A stretch of 31,979 nucleotides of DNA. Source: a virus. Position numbers and translations under genes: made by a program. The notes under the pieces are model-generated. The model had not been told where the DNA came from. It made no database searches and saw only the letters and a list, made by a program, of their open reading frames with translations. The stretch covers positions 1-31,979 of IMG/VR virus record IMGVR_UViG_3300034407_000315. The stretch is one strand, 5' to 3'. Positions 22,319-30,720 of the stretch are shown here, one piece after another; within the stretch, counting starts at the first letter, position 1, and the number at the start of each line of letters is the position of its first letter.

Positions 22319-22455
22319 TTGATAAGTTTTGTTATTTAATATTTGGAACATTAGACAAGTGGTGTGCTTGGGTAGATGATATGTTCACAGTAAAACCAAA
22401 GAAGAAAAAAAAGAAAAAACAAACTGCACCAGAGGATTTATTTAATGGGGAATAA
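22315..22455 (+). CDS. Small protein with polylysine stretch (46 aa)
   Basis: The ATG at 22315 overlaps the previous stop (ATGA). The 46-residue product has an aromatic-rich start (MIDKFCYLIFGTLDKWCAWV) that could lie on a membrane, then PKKKKKKKQ and an acidic end (PEDLFNGE). It resembles other short 'MLD.......W' phage peptides found before terminases. No function is known. Confidence 0.55.
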   Translation: MIDKFCYLIFGTLDKWCAWVDDMFTVKPKKKKKKKQTAPEDLFNGE

Positions 22456-22456
22456 A

Positions 22457-22819
22457 ATGAAATTAAGTGAAAATACATCAGTTGCTATGCCTATAAAAAA
22501 TATGGTTGGTATTATTATTGGTGTCAGTATGGGCATATTCGCTTATACTGAAATTACTGCAAGACTCACATCTTTAGAAACATCAAGAGAATTAATGAAT
22601 GCAGATTTATTAAAAGCTAGTGAGCAGACAACAGTTGATAAAGAGCAGTTTTTATTATTAGAAGATTTATATGAAACAATAGAAAAACACCAAGAGTTAT
22701 TAGATAAAAATATTCATAATCAAGTAATGTTAGAACATGTTGAAAAACAATTAGATAAAGCATTAGCTGATATAGAAAAATTAAAAGACAAAGTTAGAGA
22801 AAATGGAAAGACATATTAA
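22457..22819 (+). CDS. Membrane-anchored coiled-coil protein
   Basis: The ATG at 22457 directly follows the previous stop (22453-22455); an earlier in-frame ATG at 22445 overlaps it. The 120-residue product has one N-terminal membrane segment (about 14-31, NMVGIIIGVSMGIFAYTEI) and then a long coiled coil (for example VEKQLDKALADIEKLKDKVR). Such a layout is common just before marine phage terminases as I recall. It could be a spanin-like inner membrane part, but the place argues against lysis. Confidence 0.6.
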   Translation: MKLSENTSVAMPIKNMVGIIIGVSMGIFAYTEITARLTSLETSRELMNADLLKASEQTTVDKEQFLLLEDLYETIEKHQELLDKNIHNQVMLEHVEKQLDKALADIEKLKDKVRENGKTY

Positions 22820-23031
22820 TGATTGAAACTGTTGTAGCTTTATTAATGATTGTAAATAATGAAATTAAAGAACATAGAATACAATCATCTATGTCAGAAT
22901 GTTTAAAAGGTAAAAGAATTGCATCAAGAAAAATTGACGATAATGTTGAGTATCAATGTATTAAATCTAAAGCAGAATTAGAAGATAATATAGATGGCTC
23001 TAAATCAATAAAAAAATTAATTTTAGAATAA
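22819..23031 (+). CDS. Conserved small phage protein (70 aa)
   Basis: A 70-residue protein starting by TAATG overlap. It has a short hydrophobic start (MIETVVALLMIVNNEIKEHR) followed by MSECLKGKR and YQCIKSKAELE with two Cys. I recall the series 'VNNEIKEHR.Q.SMS.CLK.KR.A.R......Y.C....A.LE' in several marine phages. The N-terminus may be a signal-like or membrane segment. The function is unknown. Confidence 0.65.
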   Translation: MIETVVALLMIVNNEIKEHRIQSSMSECLKGKRIASRKIDDNVEYQCIKSKAELEDNIDGSKSIKKLILE

Positions 23032-23032
23032 T

Positions 23033-23227
23033 ATGATTGACGAAGATAGGACATACGAAAACGAAGTGAGATTCAACAATGATAGATTGGGTGTTAAAAA
23101 CAATAGAAAAGATAACAAGGGCAATATTCCATTGGACTTGGCGAGTTCAAACACACCGAAAATACAAAAGGAAAAAGTAGATGGAATATGTCTTAACGAT
23201 GATAATATGTGCATTTGTAGAGGGTAA
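23033..23227 (+). CDS. Possible small acidic protein (64 aa) overlapping two other frames
   Basis: The ATG at 23033 follows the previous stop by one base. The first 18 residues (MIDEDRTYENEVRFNNDR) look like genuine coding. From about residue 16 on, the same bases also carry the 23079 gene and then the 23181 gene, both with better support. The frame may encode a real short protein, or only its first part may matter. Confidence 0.35.
   Translation: MIDEDRTYENEVRFNNDRLGVKNNRKDNKGNIPLDLASSNTPKIQKEKVDGICLNDDNMCICRG
23079..23180 (+). CDS. Small basic protein (33 aa)
   Basis: The ATG at 23079 opens a 33-residue frame, MIDWVLKTIEKITRAIFHWT followed by a basic end, stopping at 23178-23180 directly before the next ATG. 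The aromatic and basic pattern is like the short 'MLDW......W' peptides of other phages. It lies within the possible 23033 gene in another frame. Confidence 0.5.
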   Translation: MIDWVLKTIEKITRAIFHWTWRVQTHRKYKRKK

Positions 23228-23429
23228 AACATCTTGTATGCAACCTTATCAATTTCAAACTCCATATAAAGATGGTTATGAATGTATGCTTGATGGTTAT
23301 ACAAAAGCTTATGATAAGATTGTTGAATTAGGCAGAGACGATGTTAATAAATATAATATCTATATAAAGTTTGGCTGTAATGAAAATCACACTAACAAAA
23401 CCACAACATCTAATATCATCATCCAATAA
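23181..23429 (+). CDS. Conserved small Cys-containing phage protein (82 aa)
   Basis: An 82-residue protein with AAAGGAAAAAGTAG before the ATG. It starts with a hydrophobic MEYVLTMIICAFVEGKTSC and continues YKDGYECMLDGYTKAYDKIV, then DVNKYNIYIKFGC. I recall this combination (hydrophobic start, CL..GY, ...IG+..VN.....IKF.C) in many marine phages just before the large terminase. The four Cys and signal-like start hint at export. Its last 50 bp overlap the terminase gene. Confidence 0.7.
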   Translation: MEYVLTMIICAFVEGKTSCMQPYQFQTPYKDGYECMLDGYTKAYDKIVELGRDDVNKYNIYIKFGCNENHTNKTTTSNIIIQ

Positions 23430-24615
23430 AAGATTTAGAGTCTTAATATCAGGTAGAAGATTTGGTAAGACATATCTTGCTATAACTGAGATGATGAAAT
23501 ACGCATCAAAGCCAAATCAAAAGATATGGTATGTAGCACCAACACTAAAAATGGCAAAAGACATTTGCTGGAGTCAATTAAAAGAAGTTCTAAATCAGTT
23601 TAATTGGATAGAAGATATAAACGAAACTACACTTACAATAACTATAAGAAAAACTAATAGTACAATAAGCTTAAAATCTAGTGATGCTCCTGATTCATTA
23701 AGAGGTACAGGATTAAACTTTTTAATATTAGACGAATTTTCTGACATAGATAAAAGAACTTGGTTTGAAGTATTAAGAGCATCAGTATCAGATACATTGG
23801 GTCATGTTCTTATGTGTGGAACTCCTAAAGGTTATGGTAATTGGACTTATGAGATGTATCTTAAAGGAAAGCAAGACTCTGATTGGGATAGCTTTCAATT
23901 TACTACTTTACAAGGTGGTATGGTTGCTCCACATGAAATAGAACAAGCTAGACAAGACTTAGACCAAAGAACATTTAGACAAGAATTTGAGGGTACTTTC
24001 GAGAATTATGCTGGAGCAATATATTATAATTTTCATCCTGTTGAGTCTGTTATTGAAAAACCATTAGACTATACAAAGCCTTTACATATTGGGATGGACT
24101 TCAATGTTAATCCAATGTCATGTTGTGTAGCACAAATAGAAAAAGATAAGATATACATAGTTGATGAGATAGTCATTTATTCAAGTAATACTGATGAAAT
24201 GGTACAAGAAATAAGAGATAGGTATGGAACTAAGATGCACATTACTATTTATCCTGACCCAGCTTCAAGACAAAGAAAAACAAGTGCTGGTGGGAGAACT
24301 GATTTATCAATATTACAGAATGGTGGCTTTCATGTTAAAGTTAAAACAAGACATCCAGCAGTAAGAGATAGAATCAATGCAGTAAATTCTAAACTTAAAG
24401 ATACTAATGGAAATAGATATATTTTTGTTTCCAAATCTTGCAAAACATTGATAAAAGGATTACAAAGACAAACATACAAGGAAGATACAAATATTCCGAA
24501 TAAAGAAGATGGATTTGACCATATGAATGACGCATTAGGCTATATGATTGATTATATAAAACCTTTAGTAGTTCAGATGCCAAGTTCAAGACCAATTAGA
24601 TGGACAATGAAATAG
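23380..24615 (+). CDS. terL: Terminase large subunit
   Basis: The ATG at 23380 gives 411 residues (an upstream in-frame TTG at 23371 is less likely). ATPase motifs: Walker A GRRFGKT (25-31), Walker B LNFLILDE (D118, E119) and coupling motif CGTPKG (146-151). Nuclease motifs: GMDFNVNP (D240), YPDPAS (D293) and FDHMNDALGY (D384). It pumps DNA into the prohead and cuts it. Size and motifs are complete. Confidence 0.96.
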   Translation: MKITLTKPQHLISSSNKRFRVLISGRRFGKTYLAITEMMKYASKPNQKIWYVAPTLKMAKDICWSQLKEVLNQFNWIEDINETTLTITIRKTNSTISLKSSDAPDSLRGTGLNFLILDEFSDIDKRTWFEVLRASVSDTLGHVLMCGTPKGYGNWTYEMYLKGKQDSDWDSFQFTTLQGGMVAPHEIEQARQDLDQRTFRQEFEGTFENYAGAIYYNFHPVESVIEKPLDYTKPLHIGMDFNVNPMSCCVAQIEKDKIYIVDEIVIYSSNTDEMVQEIRDRYGTKMHITIYPDPASRQRKTSAGGRTDLSILQNGGFHVKVKTRHPAVRDRINAVNSKLKDTNGNRYIFVSKSCKTLIKGLQRQTYKEDTNIPNKEDGFDHMNDALGYMIDYIKPLVVQMPSSRPIRWTMK

Positions 24616-24618
24616 ACT

Positions 24619-26028
24619 ATGGCATATTCAAGAGACGAAGCATTTGAAACACACAAAGATTATAAAGAAAATGTTAATCAATGGGAATATTACATTAGGT
24701 CATTTAATGGTGGTTATGATTATACATTGGGTCAATATCTTAACAGATATAATTTAGAATTAGATAACGAGTACAATCAAAGACTTGGTAATACTCCTTG
24801 TGATAACCATTGTAAAAACATTATACAAATTTACTCATCATTTTTATTTAGAGTAAAAGCATCAAGAGATTTTGGTGCTATGGCTGATGAGCCTAGTTTA
24901 GAATCATTTTTAAAAGACTCTGACTTAGATGGAAACCATTTTGACTCTGTAATGAAACAGGCTCAAAACTATGCTTCTATTTATGGACATTGTTTTTTAG
25001 TTTTAGATAAACCAAAAGTCACAACGAATACAAGAGCAGAAGAACTAGACCAAGACATAAGACCATATATGTCAATACTTACACCTGAGAATGTTTTAGA
25101 TTGGAATTTCAAAAGAGAAATAAATGGAAAATACACATTAGATTATCTGAAAGTAAGAGAGGAAGTAGATAAGGATGGTGGCACTTACTTTAGATTATGG
25201 TATCTTGACAGGATTGAAACTGTTTATGCTAAAACAGACAGAGATGAGCCTGTTGTAATAGATACTGCCGATAATCTGATTGGCAAGATACCAGCAGTTA
25301 TCTTATACAATTCCAAATCGCACAAAAAGGGGATTGGTCAATCAGACCTAACTGACATAGCTGATTTGCAAAAAGCTATCTACAATGAATTATCAGAAGT
25401 AGAACAGCTTATTAGATTAACAAATCATCCTAGTTTAGTTAAGACTCCATCGGTTAATGCGTCTGCTGGTGCTGGTGCTGTAATAGAAATGCCTGAAGAA
25501 CTAGAGCCTAATTTAAAACCATATTTACTTCAACCATCAGGGCAAAACTTACAGGCTATTATGGATTCTATAAATGGTAAAGTAAATGCAATAAATAGAA
25601 TAGCACATACAGGAGCAGTAAGAACAACTAAACAAGCAGTATCTTCAGGAATAGCTTTACAAACAGAATTTGAATTACTTAATGCAAGACTATCAGAAAA
25701 AGCAGACAATCTACAAATAGCAGAAGAACAGATATTTAGATTATATGCACTATTTCAAAATTCTACATTTGATGGAGAAATAAACTATCCTGATTCATTT
25801 AACATTAGAGATTATGCTACTGATTTAATTTACTATCAACAAGCTAAGTCATTAAGTATTGGCTCTCCTACATTTATGAAAGAAGTAGATAAAGAGATTG
25901 CAAGAGCAGTAGTAGATGACAACGAAAAACTAAATGAGATATTTGATGAAATAGACTCAGCTTCAGAAGTTGGTCAATTTACACAAGACGAAGTACAACA
26001 AGAAACAGTAGCAGAAGAAGAAGTTTAA
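24619..26028 (+). CDS. Portal protein
   Basis: A 469-residue protein 3 bp after the terminase. Features of SPP1 gp6-like portals include FNGGYDYTLGQYLNRY near the start, NAINRIAHTGAVRTTKQAVS around 330-350 and a Gln/Glu-rich acidic end. Portals form the dodecameric DNA gate of the capsid and the docking site for terminase and tail. The location between terminase and MuF-type head protein supports the call. Confidence 0.85.
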   Translation: MAYSRDEAFETHKDYKENVNQWEYYIRSFNGGYDYTLGQYLNRYNLELDNEYNQRLGNTPCDNHCKNIIQIYSSFLFRVKASRDFGAMADEPSLESFLKDSDLDGNHFDSVMKQAQNYASIYGHCFLVLDKPKVTTNTRAEELDQDIRPYMSILTPENVLDWNFKREINGKYTLDYLKVREEVDKDGGTYFRLWYLDRIETVYAKTDRDEPVVIDTADNLIGKIPAVILYNSKSHKKGIGQSDLTDIADLQKAIYNELSEVEQLIRLTNHPSLVKTPSVNASAGAGAVIEMPEELEPNLKPYLLQPSGQNLQAIMDSINGKVNAINRIAHTGAVRTTKQAVSSGIALQTEFELLNARLSEKADNLQIAEEQIFRLYALFQNSTFDGEINYPDSFNIRDYATDLIYYQQAKSLSIGSPTFMKEVDKEIARAVVDDNEKLNEIFDEIDSASEVGQFTQDEVQQETVAEEEV

Positions 26029-26031
26029 TGA

Positions 26032-28026
26032 ATGTCAGATATAGTAAAAGACTTAACAGAATACAGAATCAGAGGTATTGAAAAAGCCGAAGTTGAATTT
26101 TACGAATCACTTACAAAAACATTAGATAAAATAGAAGATGAGATAGTAGCATTAGCTGATGTTAATTTACCAAGACAGGCTGGTAAGCTTATTGAATTAC
26201 AAAGTGCAGTAGCCATAAGACCAAAGATAAAAGCAATACTTGATAAAGAATATTTACCATTTGCAGATAGAGTTGTTAGAAAAGGTTTTGGAGAACAAGC
26301 TAAGAGAGTTGAAAGACAATTTAAAACAATAGGTATTATACCACCTGAATTTCAAGAACTTACTAAGGGAGATTTAGCTTTAGTTAAAAATTTAAAACAA
26401 CAATATTACACACAGTTTAAAGATGTATCAAACAATTTTACAAGAATATTATCAGATAAAGTTTATCAAAACACATTAGTTGGAACTGAATTTACAGTAT
26501 TAGAAAAAGAATTAAGAGAATCTATCAATGGTATTTATGCAAGTTCAAGAGACCCAGCAGTAAATAGATTAGTTAGTTATGTTAAAAGAAACAGAGATAA
26601 TCCAAGATTAAAAGGTAGAGTAGATTCAGCTATCAAACAATTACAAAGTAAATACGCAAGAACTAGAACAGGAGAGAACATGAAAAGGTATGCTGGTCAA
26701 ATACTTAATGATTCTTTGCGAGACTTTGATGCTACATTAAACTTTAATAAATCAAAAGATGCTGGACTTACATTTGTAAAATACTATGGAGATGTAATAC
26801 CTACAACAAGAGATTTATGTAGAAGAATGGTAGGTGGACAGCTTAACAAAAGAAAGAATGGTTTATTTACAATAGCAGAGATACAAGACATTTGGGCTGG
26901 TAGAAGTTGGTCAGGTAAAAAGGGTGGTAATCCAATGGTAGTGAGAGGTGGATATAATTGCAGACACCAATTCAGTTATGTAAATCCTGATTGGTACGAA
27001 GAAGATGGAGAGGAATCATCATTACTTACAGGTGTTGATAAACCAACTGCTGTACCAAATCCAACCAAATCAATATTTGGAGAAACAAGCAAAGACGAAA
27101 AAGTATTACTAGAAAAAGCTTTTGGTACTGAGCCATCTGCATTTTCAAAAGCTATTGCATTTATACCAGCACTTAAAACATTAAAGAAATCAGGCAGAGG
27201 TTTTTATAGAAGAAGTGATGATACATTAAACATTGGGTCTAGTAGAATTGGAGAAGCAGAAGAAATGAAAGTATTTATTCACGAATACACACATAGAATT
27301 GATAGGATTATTGGTGCAAAATTATCTGATGGTGCTTTGTTAAATAAATTTGCAAAAGGTGTAGATGAGAAAATAACAAAAAATTCAAGATTTTTTGCAA
27401 GTATATCACATCTAAAAGCACAGAGTTTAGTTAATGATAATGTTGAGTTAGTAAAAAATTTAAGAAAAAGAAAATTAGCATTGATGAAAGACCATACAGA
27501 AGTTGTAGCAAAACAACCACCTATTCTAACTGCAAGTCAAACAGAAATAGATAATTATTATAAAAATCTTAATAGTAAGTTAAAAGTAATATTGACAGAT
27601 GATGAAATAAGTACTTATTTAAAATCAAATCAAAGGTCATTTGGACAAAGACAAATTTATTATTTTAAACTTAAATTAAAACACAAAGTATTAGACCCAA
27701 GACATAAAGGGGGTTTTGATTTACAATTTTCAGGAGATTTTAACGATTATCTAGGTGCAATTACAAAAGAAACTGTGGGTGGTGGACATGGTAAAGCTTA
27801 TTATGATAAATATAGCACTATATTAGGTGTAAGAGATGGAATAAAAAAAAATTATACAGAGGGTCAAACATTAGAAGCATGGGCTAATCACTCTGCTATG
27901 ACTTTAAGCCCAAAAAGGATAGATAATAAAGATATAAAAGTAATTGAAAGGAAACTTATGAATTACTTTGCACCAAACACAACAAAAGGATTTGACGACT
28001 TAGTAAATAACTTAAATGATTTATAG
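26032..28026 (+). CDS. MuF-type head morphogenesis protein fused to a zincin-like domain
   Basis: A 664-residue protein 3 bp after the portal. Residues about 130-320 are the Mu F / SPP1 gp7 head protein domain: YYGDVIPTTRDLCRRMVGGQ (C263) and GGYNCRHQF (C310). Residues about 380-660 are a second domain with an HExxH motif, VFIHEYTHRIDRIIG (H417, E418, H421), then DFNDYLGAITKETVGGGHGK (H586) and LEAWANHSAM (E615 as possible third zinc ligand). MuF fusions with enzymatic C-termini are known, and HExxH examples occur in phage minor head proteins. It could trim head proteins or be injected with the DNA. Confidence 0.85.
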   Translation: MSDIVKDLTEYRIRGIEKAEVEFYESLTKTLDKIEDEIVALADVNLPRQAGKLIELQSAVAIRPKIKAILDKEYLPFADRVVRKGFGEQAKRVERQFKTIGIIPPEFQELTKGDLALVKNLKQQYYTQFKDVSNNFTRILSDKVYQNTLVGTEFTVLEKELRESINGIYASSRDPAVNRLVSYVKRNRDNPRLKGRVDSAIKQLQSKYARTRTGENMKRYAGQILNDSLRDFDATLNFNKSKDAGLTFVKYYGDVIPTTRDLCRRMVGGQLNKRKNGLFTIAEIQDIWAGRSWSGKKGGNPMVVRGGYNCRHQFSYVNPDWYEEDGEESSLLTGVDKPTAVPNPTKSIFGETSKDEKVLLEKAFGTEPSAFSKAIAFIPALKTLKKSGRGFYRRSDDTLNIGSSRIGEAEEMKVFIHEYTHRIDRIIGAKLSDGALLNKFAKGVDEKITKNSRFFASISHLKAQSLVNDNVELVKNLRKRKLALMKDHTEVVAKQPPILTASQTEIDNYYKNLNSKLKVILTDDEISTYLKSNQRSFGQRQIYYFKLKLKHKVLDPRHKGGFDLQFSGDFNDYLGAITKETVGGGHGKAYYDKYSTILGVRDGIKKNYTEGQTLEAWANHSAMTLSPKRIDNKDIKVIERKLMNYFAPNTTKGFDDLVNNLNDL

Positions 28027-28034
28027 GAAAAATT

Positions 28035-28232
28035 ATGAACGAAAATTTAATAACTTTATATAACGATTATGTTGAAAAATATGACGATTTTCCAATAGTT
28101 TTATATAATCTTACTGAAGAACAACAAGAAGCATTAATAGAAGTAATTGAATTAGCTTTGACAGAAAACAGACAAATAACAAAAACAGAGATAGACAAAT
28201 TTCAACCTGATGATGATGGGATTGATTTTTAA
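28035..28232 (+). CDS. Small acidic protein between head genes (65 aa)
   Basis: A 65-residue protein with TAGGAAAA before the ATG. It is strongly acidic and helical (MNENLITLYNDYVEKYDDFP, EEQQEALIEVIELAL), ending QPDDDGIDF. It sits between the MuF-type protein and the scaffold. It could be a small capsid accessory or assembly inhibitor. No family is recognised. Confidence 0.6.
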   Translation: MNENLITLYNDYVEKYDDFPIVLYNLTEEQQEALIEVIELALTENRQITKTEIDKFQPDDDGIDF

Positions 28233-28276
28233 CAATTATACTGATAAATCAAGAGTATTAACAAATAGGAGAAACA

Positions 28277-28984
28277 ATGTCAGACGACACACAGGTTAAT
28301 CAACCGAAAAATGATGTTCAGGAAGCTGAAGTTAAACAAACTCAAACTGACGAGAAACCAACACCAACATTTAATCAAGAAGATGTAGATAGAATTGTCA
28401 AGCAAAGACTTGAAGCTGAGAAGTCTAAGCATCAAAGAATGTTAGACCAAGCTAGAAAACAAGAAGAAGAACTTGTTAAAGAAAAAGAAATACAGGAAGC
28501 AAAAACAAAAGCTGATTTAGAAAATCTTATGAAGCAGAGAATAGCTGATAAAGACAAAGAGTTAGCTGATTGGAAGTCTAAAGTTAAAACAATAAATGTA
28601 GATAACTCTATATTATCTTTAGCTTCTAAGAACAATGCTATTGCTCCTGACCAAGTAGTATCTTTGCTAAAGAATGAAGTTAATTATAATGATGATGGTC
28701 GAGTAGAAATACTTGATAATAATAAAAACATAAGATACAACTCAAAAGGGGAATTATTAACAATAGAAGATAGAGTTAATGAATTTTTAGATGCTAACCC
28801 ACATTTCCGAAAAGGGTCTTTGTCAGGCACAGGTAGTCAGAGTAGCATCGAGGGTAAAACTGTAAAACCATTTAATATTCAGGACTTAGATATGAGCAAG
28901 GCAGAGGATAGAAAAAAGTATGCAGAATATCGCAAACAAAGAGATTCTAGCCCTGTTCAAATTAACTTAAACAATAATAAATAA
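28277..28984 (+). CDS. Scaffolding protein (GP20-like)
   Basis: A 235-residue protein with TAGGAGAAAC before the ATG. After an acidic disordered start it has FNQEDVDRIVKQRLEAEKSK (41-60) and a long coiled coil to about 110, then a low-complexity end. That is the layout of siphovirus scaffolds, and the FT.EQVD.IV..RL.RE+ motif is typical. It lies directly before the major capsid gene and would guide prohead assembly. Confidence 0.8.
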   Translation: MSDDTQVNQPKNDVQEAEVKQTQTDEKPTPTFNQEDVDRIVKQRLEAEKSKHQRMLDQARKQEEELVKEKEIQEAKTKADLENLMKQRIADKDKELADWKSKVKTINVDNSILSLASKNNAIAPDQVVSLLKNEVNYNDDGRVEILDNNKNIRYNSKGELLTIEDRVNEFLDANPHFRKGSLSGTGSQSSIEGKTVKPFNIQDLDMSKAEDRKKYAEYRKQRDSSPVQINLNNNK

Positions 28985-28999
28985 TAAAGGACAAACACA

Positions 29000-29857
29000 A
29001 TGGCAAACGAAAGCACAAGTTCTACACTCGAAGAATTATATACTGAGATTGTAGCAGAAGCATTATTCGTAGCATCAGAGCAATCAACAATGAGACCTCT
29101 AGTACGAAACTATGCAATAACAGGTGGTGGAAAGTCAGTTGAAGTTCCAATTTACTCAACAGTTTCGGCTGGTGCAGTATCGGAAGCATCTGATTTATCT
29201 AACACAGCAATAAACCCAACTTCAAAAACTATCACAGCAAGTGAAGTTGGTATTATGACAACTCTTACAGATTTAGCAAGAAACTCAGCACCAAGAAATG
29301 TTGCTGGAGATATTGGTAAATTATTTGGAGAAGCGATTGCAAAAAAAATCGATACAGATTTAGTTGCAAATTTTGATAACTTCTCACAAGAAATTGGAGA
29401 TGGTACAGCAGTTCTAAGTTCAGCTAACATTTTTAATGCAGTAGCAATTCTTAGAAAAAATGCAGTTCCAATGTCTGACCTAGCTGGTGTATTTCATCCT
29501 TTAAATGCGTTTGACCTAAAGAGTGGTTTAACAAACACATTTGTTGGTAGAGATACTGAATTATCAAACGAAGCTTTAAAATCAGGTTTTGTTGGTAATG
29601 TAGCTGGTGTTCCGATATTTGAAACTTCAAATATTGCTGACACATCAGGAAATAATCCAGGCACAACAGGAGACTATAAAGGTGCTGTATTCCATAGAGA
29701 TGCTTTAGCATTGGCTATGATGCAAGACCTAAAAATCGAAACTCAAAGAGATGCGTCTCTTAGAGCAGACGAGATTGTAGCAACTGCTGTATATGGTACA
29801 GGAGAACTTAACGATACTTATGGTGTTGAATTGAATGTAGATTCATCAATCCAATAG
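29000..29857 (+). CDS. Major capsid protein
   Basis: A 285-residue protein with AAAGGACA before the ATG, between scaffold and a hairpin. Features include TMRPLVRNYAITGGGKSVEV (about 31-50), ITASEVGIMTTLTDLA, FHPLNAFDLKSGL and FHRDALALAMMQDLKIETQR followed by a RADEIVATAVYG end. The last part is the classic 'FH+dAl...........+......+....Y G' capsid end. It forms the HK97-fold shell. No N-terminal delta domain is obvious, and scaffold is separate. Confidence 0.92.
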   Translation: MANESTSSTLEELYTEIVAEALFVASEQSTMRPLVRNYAITGGGKSVEVPIYSTVSAGAVSEASDLSNTAINPTSKTITASEVGIMTTLTDLARNSAPRNVAGDIGKLFGEAIAKKIDTDLVANFDNFSQEIGDGTAVLSSANIFNAVAILRKNAVPMSDLAGVFHPLNAFDLKSGLTNTFVGRDTELSNEALKSGFVGNVAGVPIFETSNIADTSGNNPGTTGDYKGAVFHRDALALAMMQDLKIETQRDASLRADEIVATAVYGTGELNDTYGVELNVDSSIQ

Positions 29858-29866
29858 TCGTACTTT

Positions 29867-29892
29867 TATCAGGGGGAGCAATCTCCCTGATA
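29867..29892 (+). terminator. Strong hairpin after the major capsid gene
   Basis: TATCAGGGGGA (29867-29877) pairs with TCTCCCTGATA (29882-29892) over 11 bp with one G-U pair, closed by a GCAA (GNRA) tetraloop. It starts 9 bases after the capsid stop and is followed by ATTAAAAGGAG, which is the ribosome binding site of the next gene. There is no long T run, so it may end transcription partly or protect the capsid mRNA from 3' decay. Confidence 0.65.
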
Positions 29893-29908
29893 ATTAAAAG
29901 GAGAATTT

Positions 29909-30112
29909 ATGGATATAAAACTTACAAATGGCAAAAAAATAATTATTAAAGATAAAAAATTTTACGAAGCCAATATAAATCATTTTAAACATTGGGGTTA
30001 TGCTCCTGTTGATTTAATAAAAAAAGAAATTAAAAAAGCGACAGTAAAAGACATTTCTGATAAAGTTGTTCAATTAAAAACTAAGAAAAGAAAAACAAGG
30101 AAAAAGAAATGA
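29909..30112 (+). CDS. Small basic protein (67 aa) after the capsid gene, paralogue of 31880 product
   Basis: A 67-residue protein with AAAAGGAG before the ATG. It begins MDIKLTNGKKIIIKDKKFYE and has EANINHFKHWGYAP, then a Lys-rich tail (TKKRKTRKKK). The product starting at 31880 has the same plan (DIKL......I.I.....N..HF...GY). The function is unknown; it might be a small head or head-tail accessory. Confidence 0.6.
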   Translation: MDIKLTNGKKIIIKDKKFYEANINHFKHWGYAPVDLIKKEIKKATVKDISDKVVQLKTKKRKTRKKK

Positions 30113-30231
30113 ACAAAATTATAATGATGAAAGCTAAGAAGTGGTCTAAATGGGTATGGGTCAAAGCAAAAAATAATCCAATGTATTCAATACCTTTAGT
30201 ATTAATTATAGCTTATTTAGTTTGGAAGTAG
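30109..30231 (+). CDS. Small membrane peptide (40 aa)
   Basis: The ATG at 30109 overlaps the previous stop (ATGA). The product has a basic start (MNKIIMMKAKKWSKWVWVKA) and a membrane helix near the end (YSIPLVLIIAYLVW). It fills exactly the gap between the preceding small gene and the connector gene. The function is unknown. A membrane peptide among head-tail genes is unusual. Confidence 0.5.
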   Translation: MNKIIMMKAKKWSKWVWVKAKNNPMYSIPLVLIIAYLVWK

Positions 30232-30234
30232 TTT

Positions 30235-30720
30235 ATGGCTAACTATACAGGTGCAAATGTTATAACTGCAAGTGATGTCACTAAGTATCAACCTGATGCT
30301 TTTGGTTTTGGTATTGCTTCAACAGATACAGAAGCAGTAAATTTCTTTACACAAACAACTAATGATATTTTAAGACAGTTAAGAGTAGAGTGGTGGCAGA
30401 CATATAAAACAAATATATTTACAGATATTACAGTATTAAATACTGCTGAAATGGTTGATACAAAAGTAAATTTAGACCAATTCGAGAGGGCTGGTGTATA
30501 TCTATTTTTAGGTAGATTCTTTTGTCCGGCATTAACTAAGTTTAGACCTGAAACTGAAAAAGATAGATTTGAAAGAATGGGCGAGTTCTATATGTCAGAG
30601 TACAATAAAGAATGGAGAACAATTTTAGAAGATGGTGTTGAGTACGATGAAACAGGAGATGGCACTATACAAGTTTCTGAAAGAGAGCCTTTACATGGAT
30701 TTAGAAGATTGACTAGATAA
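30235..30720 (+). CDS. Head-tail connector (adaptor) protein
   Basis: A 161-residue protein 3 bp after the preceding gene. Elements such as ASDVTKYQPDAFGFGI near the start, NDILRQLRVEWWQTY in the first helix and RFFCPALTKFRPETEKDRFE later look like small helical adaptor proteins that bind under the portal. The place after the capsid gene and before the gp10-like gene supports it. The family is by synteny and general look. Confidence 0.6.
   Translation: MANYTGANVITASDVTKYQPDAFGFGIASTDTEAVNFFTQTTNDILRQLRVEWWQTYKTNIFTDITVLNTAEMVDTKVNLDQFERAGVYLFLGRFFCPALTKFRPETEKDRFERMGEFYMSEYNKEWRTILEDGVEYDETGDGTIQVSEREPLHGFRRLTR

Noticed and set aside
22457-22819. Spanin (Rz-like) assignment for the membrane-anchored coiled-coil protein
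   Set aside because: The shape fits an inner-membrane spanin, but it lies next to the terminase, far from endolysin and holins, and no Rz1-like lipoprotein overlaps it.
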